From positions 763,717-827,716 of the forward strand of contig CM022946.1 in assembly GCA_012931725.1 (NCBI GenBank): a stretch of DNA of 64,000 nucleotides, read 5' to 3'. A program made the position numbers and the translations under genes. Origin of the DNA: Litsea cubeba. Taxonomy: Eukaryota > Streptophyta > Magnoliopsida > Laurales > Lauraceae. Below, in pieces: positions 48,598 to 59,325 of the stretch (positions are counted from its first letter, which is position 1; the number at the start of each line of letters is the position of its first letter). The notes beneath the pieces are model-generated. The model was not told the origin of the DNA. It ran no database searches and worked only from the letters and a program-made list of their open reading frames with translations.

Positions 48598-49599
48598 TAC
48601 AATCTGAGAATCAGCATCTCCATCCAATTCTCCTCTGCAAAAACAGTTAGCAAACAAATCAACATGTCAAAGGAATCTCATGACCTCCATTGTTTTTTCA
48701 GAAACCCCATGAATTTAATTACAACTAACATCCAAAAAGAGAGAGAATCATTGAAAAGAAAAAAAACAGAAGAAGAAGAAGAAAGAAATGATATTATGAC
48801 ATGACATGGCATGATTGCTGGAAGATGGAGATTCTGACAAATTAGGAAAGAAAAAAGAAGTTTTTAATCTGGATTTACCTCGTCTGGGCTTCCTGATCTT
48901 TGGGAGAGAATTAAAATTCTCTTTTATGAAAGAAGACAACTTTATCTGGATATTGGGATTTAAGAACATGCATTGGTTGGGTATCATTTCCCCATCTCCG
49001 TACTTTCTTCTTTGGCAATTTTTTTGTCTAAAATTTCTTGTCAGTTTGTCTTCTCAGAATTTATATCTATCTAATCTGCCCCCAGACTTTTCAAATGTAC
49101 ATTCTCCAATTCCATTTCCATCCCTTAGTTTTTTAACCTGGGCCCCCACCTGGCCCATTGTTTTCCCCCAACAAATATAGACCATTGATCTGGTGGTCCA
49201 ATCAATGGATGGTTCACACTACTTACGGTGGGATCATCAGTCATCACAGCAAGGTCTTTCTGGCATTGGTTAGTCACAGTGGGACCCACTAGTTCAATGG
49301 CAATGATCACCCTGTTGTTTAAATGTCAGTAAAGTCAAAGGATCGAGCACATTGTGCAAATCATCCGACCGAGTGTGTCAAAACTGTAGCAAGGAGGTTT
49401 CCGAAGGAAATGTATCATGGGATCACGTAGGCCAAAGGTCTGCAAGACCTAAACCGAGTCTGCATGACCCAACCCAACCATGTGTCGATTTCAGGTTCGG
49501 TTAGGGCCTGCATTTTGAAACCCATATGGAATTTGAATAGGATTTAGATTCAGGCTTGGATCCTCCACTTTAACCTACGTACCAGATGTGTGTCATATG

Positions 49600-51079
49600 T
49601 GTTTGGGACATAGTCATATATGTCCGCCCTTGTGTTGTCAATACCTTGCCTCTAAGCGTCTCTCAAGAAAGATCAAGTTTGAAGACAAAGATCATAGTCT
49701 TTGAAGGTTCAGAATCATCAAAGAAGAACTCCTTATGTGTGCCAACCTATTCAGGTAAATAGGACCCCAAACCAATCAAGAAATGACCCCTAGGACCCTA
49801 AGACTAAATGACAAATTCAATAGGGTTTAACTTGCTATTTTGAGTAAAGTATATGGCTCAAATATGTGCAAGGGGACGGCTAACCGCCATATCTCGCGCG
49901 GTCAAAATAACTGGATAATAAATTTTACCGATGACAGTATTTTGGTGACATTACGATTAGATCACGACTAACCGTAAGCACCTTACGGTTAACCGCGAGC
50001 TCGCCGTAGAGCAAAAATCACTTTTGGCCAAAAAGTCAAATAAGCCGTTTTCTAACCATTGGGGATGGCGGTTAGCCACGGATCTGAAGGATTTTAACTA
50101 CCAAATGCCATTGGAGAGCTTTCTATATATAATTGAGTTCATTTCAATGGCTATAAGACTTGGATTTTTGAGACCTTTTTGCCCACATTTGAGCCCCTAT
50201 AGTAAAACCATCTAAGAGCTCTCATAACCCAATTCCACACACACTTAAGCTTTAATTAGGCATACTTAAGTGCATTCAAAGCTCTATTTGAAGTTTTGTG
50301 GAATCACCTCTAGGGAACCTTGAGCCATCAAGTTAAACATCTTTTTCCCTAGAATTAGAACTCCTATAGACCTCTTGGTTGAGCACATCTTGGAGCATCA
50401 TCTGCACCAATGAACAAAGGAATGAGTAAAAGCTTGGAGCATTAATCAAGCATTGAAGAGCACTATCAAGACCAAGTCAAGAGGCAAGTGTTCTTGCTTC
50501 AATTTGTAAATCATCATTGTGAAGCGGATTAAATATTCGTGGTCGAACCACTATAAAAAATAAGGTTGGTAAATTAGATCTTTGTGGTCGAACCACCGTA
50601 TCAAAAAATAGGTGTGTATGTGTTTGGAGGTTTACCTTTGTGGCTTACCTCATTATAGTGGAACCAAGAGTGAAAACTCTTGAGAAGTGGATGTAGGTCA
50701 GGGGGCCGAACTACTATAAACCACTTGTGTCAATTTCTCTCTATCTCTCTATGCATCATTGTGACTTAATTATGTTATAGAGTTATATGTGTCAGATAGA
50801 TAGTTATTTCTTAGATAAAATTGACACACACACACGTACACTTGTGCTAATTCACATTGATCTTATTGTTATATCATAAAGAGAATTTAGCACACACAAC
50901 TTAATTGTTTAGCACTTCACTTCACTTGATAAAACTTTCTGCGGTCATACATTTGTTGTTTATTTCAAGTTCATTAGTGATTGTGTTTAAGTAGATTAAT
51001 TTATTTAATTAAATAAGAAATCTTGATTAGTTCTAATCACCCCCCTTTAGGACATATATTGGTCTAGCTTGGACTTTCA
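49600..51079. mobile_element. Solo LTR, 1480 bp, copia-like
   Basis: Begins TGTTTGGGACATAG and ends GGACTTTCA (TG...CA), flanked by a perfect 5-bp duplication ATATG (49595-49599 and 51080-51084). The interior has GGTCGAACCAC repeats (50541-50600) and ends near TCTAATCACCCCCCTTTAGG, features I associate with long copia LTRs. There is no coding region and no second LTR within reach, so it is a solo LTR left by recombination. Strand is uncertain, probably +. Confidence 0.72.
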
Positions 51080-51084
51080 ATATG

Positions 51085-52534
51085 TGTCAATCATAGGTAG
51101 AGCGAAGTACTCATGGGTCGGGAATAGCCCGAGCCCATGTCAAGACCTGTTAAGGGATTCTTACACCTTATAGCTATAGTTGCCCGAGGAAAAAAAAAAA
51201 AAAAATGCAAACTCTCTCCTCCTCCTTAAGTCATATTATACATCTTACTCTTATCTAAATGTGATTTAAGATAAGCAACCCACTTATCCAATTCATCCTT
51301 TGGTCTCCATCCATCATCCTTCTATTTTAACCCCACGGGTCTCATGAGTGGATAGACTAGTTGGATCTAATGGATGTTATGTGGGTCCACTATCATTTAT
51401 AATGGCCCACCATCATTATTATATTGTATATATGATTCCACAATAATTATGTTATATATGTGAGCGCGGCTAAAGATTTGATAAGAATGTCACCAAAGGA
51501 TATTTTAGTAATTCAAGAGTCATGTTTTTCATAGGTTGACTGCATTAGTGAGCATTTAACTATATATACTTACAAATCTTCAAACCTATATAAACATTTA
51601 ACTAAATATGAAAATAGTTCAAGCTGATCGACAATTGCATATTATATTGAATGAGACCGACTTTACACCAGTCTCTTTTAAAATATTTAGTCAAGGCCAA
51701 GCACAAGTCATCGTTTAAGCCAGGAATTGGGTTCATGCTAATTAAACTAAATAATTAGTTAAACAGTCTCTATGTCCTTCTTTTCAACTTATCCCATGTG
51801 GAACGATAAGAAAATTAAAGTTGAAAGATGCAGGATTTTCGACATAAATACTTTATACAAAGTGCATGATGTTGAAAGGTTTTTCCATTGATCATCAATC
51901 TCAACATGAAAAAATTAAAATTTTGAAAATCACCAACAAATCCAAATTGCACTCGGGTGTCAAAATTTATAATTAGGGTGTCTCGGGTTTATTACATCAC
52001 ACATGTTTAAGTTTTTGAGTCATGAGTTTTTCCATATCCTGTTTGGGTTTTAGACATGGATTCAGCCATAACCTAGCATGACCCACCCAAGATGCACCTC
52101 TCTTGTTTCCACATGCCCAACAAATACACCTTCCATTGATATGATGTGCCCTACTGAAAACAGGTGGCAAAGGAAGACAAGGCAAAATAATGGATGGTTT
52201 TCATCTTCTAATCTGTGATGTGTTTGTTGGAGCACCCCTTGTCTGACCACATTGACACCCAACTTATGGACCTTGTTGATCTCTCAAACCTAGGCCTTAC
52301 ATAAAATGGAAGGATTGAAACTTCAACGTTGCAAGATAAAAAATGATCACAATGGGGCCACTTCTTTTAACCCGATCATCAAGCCAATTAGACCCAACAC
52401 TAGCTATTTGGTTGGCTCTGATCTATCACAAGGGCATGTAAAATTAGCATTGGGTTCACTTCCAGCATGTTAGTTGTGGATTAAGAGAGAATGAAATTGT
52501 GTAAGAATAATTAAAAAAGCAGACAGAACCAACA
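51085..52534. other. Intergenic, nothing recognised
   Basis: AT-rich with a poly-A run at 51190-51205. Short minus-strand frames around 52000-52260 match no family I know. Confidence 0.5.
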
Positions 52535-52607
52535 GCCCGTCTAGCTCAGTTGGTAGAGCGCAAGGCTCTTAACCTTGTGGTCGTGGGTTCGAGCCCCACG
52601 GTGGGCG
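52535..52607 (+). tRNA. tRNA-Lys(CTT)
   Basis: A 73-nt gene with all four stems. The acceptor GCCCGTC pairs with GGTGGGC, allowing G-T pairs. The A box is TAGCTCAGTTGG and the B box GGTTCGAGCCC. The anticodon CTT is at 52568-52570 in the loop CTCTTAA, decoding AAG lysine. No intron. The 3' CCA is not encoded, as usual for nuclear genes. A T-run polymerase III terminator starts at 52609. Confidence 0.97.
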
Positions 52608-52898
52608 CTTTTATTTTTTTATGTCCATCTATTGTCATTAGGATCCGAAAATGAGTTAAATTCTTTTGTGATTTTATGGAAAATCTTTTCCTAGGAGATG
52701 ATGAGGCACGGAATTTTTTTTCTCATGGAAGGGGAGAAAGTCCTCGGAACTAATTTTCTATGAAAAAATACACAAACATGCCCCTAGTCTCAAAGGTTAT
52801 AACAAAAAGCTATCCTTCTTAAAGGATATGATCTTTCATGCTCAAGGAAGATGAACTAAGTAGGAAGCCAAGTGTGAAGATGTTGACTGAATCTCCTT

Positions 52899-53045
52899 AA
52901 CTACAATTGATGGTTGGATTCAATCAGTCATGGAAAATGGTTTTCTAGGTATTGAATGACCCCTTCTTCTTGAACTACAATTGATGGTTGCACTCCAATC
53001 AGTCATGGAAAATGGTTTTCTAGGTTTTGAATGAGCCCTTCTTGT
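52899..53045. repeat. 74-bp tandem duplication between the two tRNA genes
   Basis: AACTACAATTGATGGTTG starts at 52899 and again at 52973. Both copies run through CAGTCATGGAAAATGG and TTTTCTAGGT with few differences. No coding content. Confidence 0.85.
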
Positions 53046-54090
53046 GAAGAGCCTTCTAGGGCCACAGGCAAGGACAGAACTAGGGCAAATTTTTTTTGGA
53101 AAACCTGTTATATTAAGGGGAGTTTCATGGTTTTTCTGGATATGCCACCCCTAAGAAAATCTTCTTGATTCCACTCTTGGCTAAAGGCACATTATTTCAA
53201 TGTCAGTTAGTTGCTTTCTTAGGTTGTGTAGGTTGTGAGGAGACTGCAATAGATAGAAAAATTATTTTAATATTTCATATTGCCAATTGTATTGTTGTTC
53301 CTTGTGATACATTTTTCTTGTGGGAAGACCAGAAAAATTGAGCCAATTCTCCTTACTTGAGCAGATTTCAACTTTCTATGAAAAGGGTAATGCAAGATTC
53401 CTCTCTCCCTTAGTTTTAGAAATTTGTAGAGTGCAAAATCCTCTTATTTAAAACCTTCTCTATTGAGAAAAATCAATTACTCTTTTTCTTTGTGTGAAAA
53501 AGATATTATACCAAACAACTCAAAAAATGAGTGTGGCAAAAGAAAATTAGGATCCCTAATTTTCCACTCAATAGCCAATCCTCTCATGGTACAAACATAT
53601 CGAATGAACCCAACCCTAAAAAAAGCCAACCCAACCCCAATGATGCCTTGGGAGTACGGGGGATGACAAGAGGGAAGAAGACTGAGGACAAGGGATTTTA
53701 TTAATTTTCTAATGGTCAAGACGGAGTAGCAGGTAAGGCTTTCAAATTACTTGTTCTGAAATTTCAAAATTTATATCAATGATTTGCTTTTGTGTTGAGT
53801 ATATATTGCATGGAAAGGAGGAAAACAGGAAAACGGAATGACAATGGAAAGTATTGAAGTTTTTCCCATCTTCCATGCACAAAATCTTCTGCTCACTATT
53901 GGAGGAGGTTTTACATCAAGGATTATTTGGGTTGAGAATCTTTGATTTTTCCAATCTCGCCGTATGCTTGTGATTGGCACTCATCACACCACAGAAGAAG
54001 AGCTTCACTATCACCATTGAAAAAGTGAATAAGAAATAAATCCTGATCAAACTACTTGAATTATTGATATTGATAGTATTGCTTCAAGTT

Positions 54091-54163
54091 GCCCGTCTAG
54101 CTCAGTTGGTAGAGCGCAAGGCTCTTAACCTTGTGGTCGTGGGTTCGAGCCCCACGGTGGGCG
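54091..54163 (+). tRNA. tRNA-Lys(CTT), second copy
   Basis: Identical over all 73 nt to the copy at 52535, on the same strand, 1.56 kb downstream. Anticodon CTT at 54124-54126. Flanks differ from those of the first copy on both sides, so the sequence match stops at the gene ends. A T5 terminator lies at 54172-54176. Confidence 0.97.
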
Positions 54164-54991
54164 TGTAATGATTTTTATGTTCTATTTTTTTTTCCAACTG
54201 ATTTTTATGTTTTTTATGTTCTATTTTCACCATTTTCAATGATGATGATAATTCTCATATCTTTTCCTCTATGAGCCTGTTTGTTACCAATATGAATCTT
54301 TTCCTCTATGAGCCTGTTTGTTACCAATATAATACATATGTAGTGAAAAACGTGCCAATATAGATGAGGCTTTGACTTTTCTAAAATTTGAATTACTATG
54401 GTGGTAGTTTGTTTACTTTCCATTAAAGGAGATGTTGTTATGGTGATTTTTGTATTTTCACATTGGAATTCATTTTAAACCACTTATGACAATGAATTCC
54501 TATGCATTCTATTTAAACAGACTGGCGCTATGTTATTTCTCTTTAAGTGGATGAGACTATATGTCACTTCTCTTTAAGTGGTAGCAAGATTTTCCTTATC
54601 TTCAATTTGTTAGGGTCATATCCATGGATCAGGGAACGGGTCTAGGGATTAATAAGGGCTATTCTAATGATTTCAGTGTCCATCAATCTGCAAATTTCTC
54701 TAAATCCCTTCTCTCGCTGATTTTTTGGGTGTAATTCTCTGTTTAATTATGTCAATATTTCCTTTTCTTCACTCTGAATGATTGAAAGAACTTATCAACT
54801 GAACAAAAGGAAAGGAAAAAGAAAAACACTGTGGATGATGAGCAAAAATCTCAAATGGGACCTGTCGGAGTTGGCTAAACATGCTGGGCTTGGAGAGGCT
54901 TAGGTCCATAATTGACTAAGCTAATTAAAAATGTTGCATAAATTTTATGCGCTTAAGTTAAAATGCGTGCTTCCAAGATAGCCAGATTGAT

Positions 54992-55445
54992 TCTCTATGT
55001 AAGTTATACTTGTTTTTTCTTTTGTTTTTTGAATGACAACAGATACTTTAAAGTAAAGGAAGTGAGTTACAAACTCGACAACAGAAAAGCGAAATTGGGT
55101 ATAAGAGCCAAGCCCACACCACTAAGGGCAATAAACCAATAGAATTATCTAGTATAAGCAACCAAAGGAACTACTCTATCCACCCCTTGCTTTGCTAGGG
55201 AGTCCGCCATTGCGTTGCCTGACCTTCTCACATGCTTAAACTCCACCAAATCTTGCGAAGAGAAAGATCTGATTTCCTCAAAGAGGTAATGAAGCCTCCA
55301 AGAACACTCATTAGAGGATATCCAATAGATAGCATTAGAGGAATCACTCTCAACCAATAACCTCTCTCAAAAGGAAGAGAAAAACAAACAGAGAGCTTCT
55401 AGAATGGCAAGCACATCTGCCTCTCTATGTAAGTTATACTTGTTT
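54992..55445 (-). mobile_element. 5'-truncated LINE insertion with RNase H remnant
   Basis: A perfect 24-bp direct repeat (starts TCTCTATGTAAG, ends TACTTGTTT) sits at 54992-55015 and 55422-55445, the long target duplication made by LINE target-primed integration. The insert begins with a T-rich run on the + strand (the poly-A tail of a minus-strand LINE). It then carries an RNase H-like fragment at 55357-55145: VESDSSNAIYWISS, HYLFEEIRSFSS, then VEFKHVRRSGNAMADSLAKQG. That last block is the 'HV.R..N..AD.LAK.G' signature of LINE RNase H domains. Only about 400 bp inserted, and upstream frames contain stops, so it is dead. Confidence 0.88.
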
Positions 55446-56119
55446 CAGGGTATCAAAGACTGAAAATAAGTGAAATACAATAGAAATGTTGATTTTGATT
55501 TTATGAAAGCTTTCAGATTCTCATGGCTTTCTCTAGTTTTTAGCTTTGAGTTGCTTTCATTGTCACAAGCTCAAGGTTTTGGGTTTGTTAAACAGTTTTT
55601 TTTTTTTTTCTTTAAAAAAGAATAAGAAACTACCGATAATGAATTTAGTTTTAGTTGTAAATACCATGAATTGGCATAAAATTGAAAATGCTATCATGTG
55701 GTGTACTATTTTCATATATCCTATTTAGTTTGTATATTATTTTTGATAAAATAAGCCAACTCCTAATTCGAATCTTAAGAGGAGAGTTACAGAGGTACCA
55801 CTCACATTCTCTTCCATTACTTCATTAAGTTCCCAAGAAAATGGAAGTTGTAATTGTATTTACATATCTTCAATACATACTACTTTTCTTCATATAACTG
55901 CTCTAAATATAACCATATATGAAGCAAGATGGGAGGTTCTGTTTATGATAATAAATGCAAATCCAAAACTAAGGGCTAAACTTTGATTAAACTGAATGTA
56001 GTTCAAACCTCACTCTAAAATCCACTACAAGAGAATTTTGCTGATGGGGGTGTCAATATTGTAATCCAAGAATGACCAATATCCACCATCCAAAAATGAC
56101 CAATAGCCCACCATCCATT
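55446..56119. other. Intergenic, 3' side of the receptor gene
   Basis: AT-rich with a T run at 55592-55603. It probably includes the 3' untranslated region of the minus-strand receptor gene near 56000-56119. No other feature is seen. Confidence 0.5.
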
Positions 56120-59100
56120 TTAGCTTATATTAGATATGAATAACTTCTTTACCTGTTTGAGACTCAAAACGACTTCACCTATCTTGGGACTAGTATTATC
56201 TCCAACTCTCCAACCATTGATGCACCAGTTTGCAATCTCACCCAACTTCTCCAAACCCATGATTTTGTTTTCCCCAAGAGGAAGCTCTAACCTTGGATCA
56301 AGGCCCTTCTGAATCCCAACAATATCATTCACCTCATTAAGATACCCAGAAGTACAAGAAGATCTGTTTGTCAAAGTCTCACCTCTTAGAAGCTCAACAA
56401 ACAGTAGCCCAAGATTCAGGATATCCCCTGCCATCTCTGACCCGTTTGTTGCAATCGACCCATCATTCATACAGTACTTTGCGCTCCCGAATCCACTCAA
56501 TTTTGCATTCCAAGAATCGTCAAGAAGAACGTTTTCTGATCCCAAGTTTCCGTGATATATTGGAGGGTTTGAGTACATGTGCAGAAGTCGAACAGATGAG
56601 GAAACTTGTAAGGCAATATCTAGTCTTTTCTCCCAGCTGAGAATTTCTCCTCTCTCTTTCAAGTTTGAGCTTAAAGTGCCCCTGCTCATGAATTCAAACA
56701 CTAGGAGCTTTCTTCCCATCCTGTCTTGAGCATAACCCAATATTGATATGATGTTTGGGTGTGAGGAGGTTTTGAGTAGAATTTCTTCTTCTATAGCTGT
56801 GCTGCCTGTTGTCTCTCTTTGAGCCTTCACTGCCACAGTGCATCCATTTGAAAGAACTGCCCTATAGACAATTGCTGAAGGGCCATCTCCAATACGATCC
56901 TCTTCTCTATCAATTCTCACTCTCAGTAACTTCAGTTTCTCATTTGTGTTTATCCTGCTTTTATTCCTTTTTCTCTGTCTAAGTAATGCTAAAGTGATAA
57001 AAACAAGACAAGAGCCTACTAGAACAGAGGCAGTTGCGATAATTGCAATCAACATCGGTGACTTGTGCTTTTTTTCGGGTGATGATATGTAAAAGTTTGC
57101 AGACCATCCAGTGCCTTGGTTGGTCTGAGTGGCAAAGACGATCATAACCTTGCCTGTTAAGTTCATTCGAGGAAGATTGGAGCCTATGAACAGACCAGAG
57201 AAGTTACTGACCTGGCTAACCATCTGTTGCTCAGTACCATTGTATATACCAAGAAAATCCAAGTTCTTTGTGATGTTGATGTGTGTGAAATTCAAACTGA
57301 CCGGTGTCCCTGGTTTCCCATGGAGGATCCATTGGCAACTGAGACCTTCTACATGGGAAAAGCCAGTAGGAGGAGTGTAGCCAATATTCCCTTGATGGTC
57401 GTAGACATCTTCCTTTCCGTCACACAGTCCTGAAAATTTCAGGGGTGATCATTGAAAATCAAAGTGATTTTAAACCCAAAAACCACTCATAAAGTCAAGT
57501 TTGTCAAATTTAACTGACCTGCTGAGTATATGAGCTCCCACCCTCTGGATTGAGTTGATACTTCATCTTTACTGGTGAATTCGACATATGCACTTGAGCC
57601 TTCCAGCCTCAAGCGTTTGTTCACATCATCTGGACCTATGTTGTAGCAGTCCATCGGCATCGAATCCCATTTGCATATTTTGAGAAGGCCATCATCTGCT
57701 GTAATAATCAGGTAATTTAGGTTGAAGCTGATGAATTTTGCTGAAAGGTATTGAATTATCCATCGGCATTTCTCATTTGGAGGATATGGCTGCAAACCAC
57801 CAGTGTGATTTACTGAAACTCCTGTACTAAGATATCCTTTGGGCTCTGTTAATGTAACCGCATCAGCTCCGCATGGTTCTGAATACAAGAAAAATCACAT
57901 AAAAAAGAAGAGAGAAAAATTGGATTTAACAAATCAAACGAATATTTCTAAAGATCTTTTGTGTTATTTCCCTTTCCTTTGCATTGATTTGCTAGCCTAA
58001 TAAATTTCAGTTGTTGGTTTATGTTATTGTGTTTTAACGAGGTTAGAATTATCCTACCCATCTATACACTACTTATGTGGTTGGCAGTTTTCTTTCTAGT
58101 TTATGGCTTGTGTTTGAATGTTGAAACATAGGCTTATCAAGATATGCCAATCAACTATAATGGTATGTAAGACTATGAGAACAAACATCCATTAATTGAA
58201 TAATTAGAATGAGTGAATCAATGTTCTTTTGGGTTATGTTTGATGCAGGAGACACACCATTCGACTGGATGATCCAGATAGGTGGTGTTGTGTTACTGAT
58301 CAGAACAGAAGGGTTTTAGCTTTTTTAAATCGTGCAGCTATTGAAATACCTGAGAGTTTCAGAGCACAGTTTCTAATCTGCTTGCTCCAAATGTACTGCA
58401 CTATGTACCTGTGACTATCCATTCCAATGACATTGAAACTAACATTCTTCTGCATATCCCTAAACAGAGGATTGCCAGCCTCTCCATGCAGATCAGCACA
58501 TACACCACTAATACTCATCTTGTAACCATCACCAATGCTACTGCTACTGATACCACTTGCAATGCTCCATCCTCTTCCATCTCTGTTAGTCGCCTCCTCT
58601 GCAATCTTTGAGAGCATATAACCCACCAAGCTGTCAATCTTGTGATCTCCGTTTGGCGGGCCCAAGTAATTTTTACCCTTGAAAAACATGGCGCACTGAT
58701 TGTCATCATTCTGTGGTGCCCTCGACCACACCATCTTCACACTAACTCCCTCACCAATGTCCAACTTACCCAAATCCCCACTGCAGCTGGTTATCAAATT
58801 CATCTGCTCATTGGCACTTGAGAACATGACCCAGTCAGAGAACAAGACATGGTAGATAGAATTGTCATCGACATCAAATACCTGTGTGCAACTCAAATCT
58901 CCACCAAATTTCTCGATGGCGGTCTTGTTGAACAAGGATCGGCCGATTTGAGTCACTTGGTCTAGTGTGACATTTCTGGTTGAGCCGTTGTACAAGCACT
59001 CCGGGCCTAGTTTCACACTACCTGTGACTGGAATGTTTGAACTATCAGTATACTGCATAACAATCTCCCACCAGTTTCTCAACGTGGGTACCTCAGATTT

Positions 59101-59325
59101 CTTCTCGGGATAGCTGGTCGAACTTATTGAGGCAATAGCGTTGCGTACTGCCTCTCTTCCAGAATCCGGCCATCCATCACCGAACCAGAGAAGAGCTAAA
59201 GTTACTGGTTGTGTCATTATCTTCCCCCCATTGTACGTGAGAGTGAGGGAATCTTCATTAGCTGAAGAACAGGTGAAATGGGTAAGAGAATTCAGTAAAA
59301 GAAGTGCAAGAAAAAGAACCAACAT
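56120..59325 (-). CDS. EXORDIUM-like/CUB/CUB transmembrane receptor pseudokinase
   Basis: Three exons, 59325-58350, 57878-57519 and 57429-56120, join in frame to 881 residues; both introns are phase 1. Start ATG 59323-59325 is followed by a signal peptide (1-22). Residues 25-325 form an EXORDIUM/PHI-1-like domain (LTYNGGKIMTQPVTLALLWFG start; PNGDHKIDSLVGYMLSKIA core). Residues 328-445, exactly exon 2, form a CUB-like domain (C328, C363, C394, C403; PPNEKCRWIIQY, GSSAYVEFTS, RGWELIYS). Residues 448-560 form a second (C448, C477; LDFLGIYNG, MIVFATQTNQGTGWSANFYIS). Membrane helix is about 570-595, then RQRKRNK stop-transfer. Kinase fold is about 620-875: glycine loop GDGPSAIVY, lysine K647 in VAVK and the glutamate helix are kept. 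The HRD motif is HGN (738-740) and DFG is GFG (758-760), so catalysis is unlikely. EXORDIUM proteins act in the cell wall in growth responses; a receptor role is inferred. CUB assignment is by pattern. Confidence 0.85.

Noticed and set aside
56368..56640. Plus-strand 90-codon frame across the receptor kinase
   Set aside because: Antisense shadow of the kinase exon; no family.
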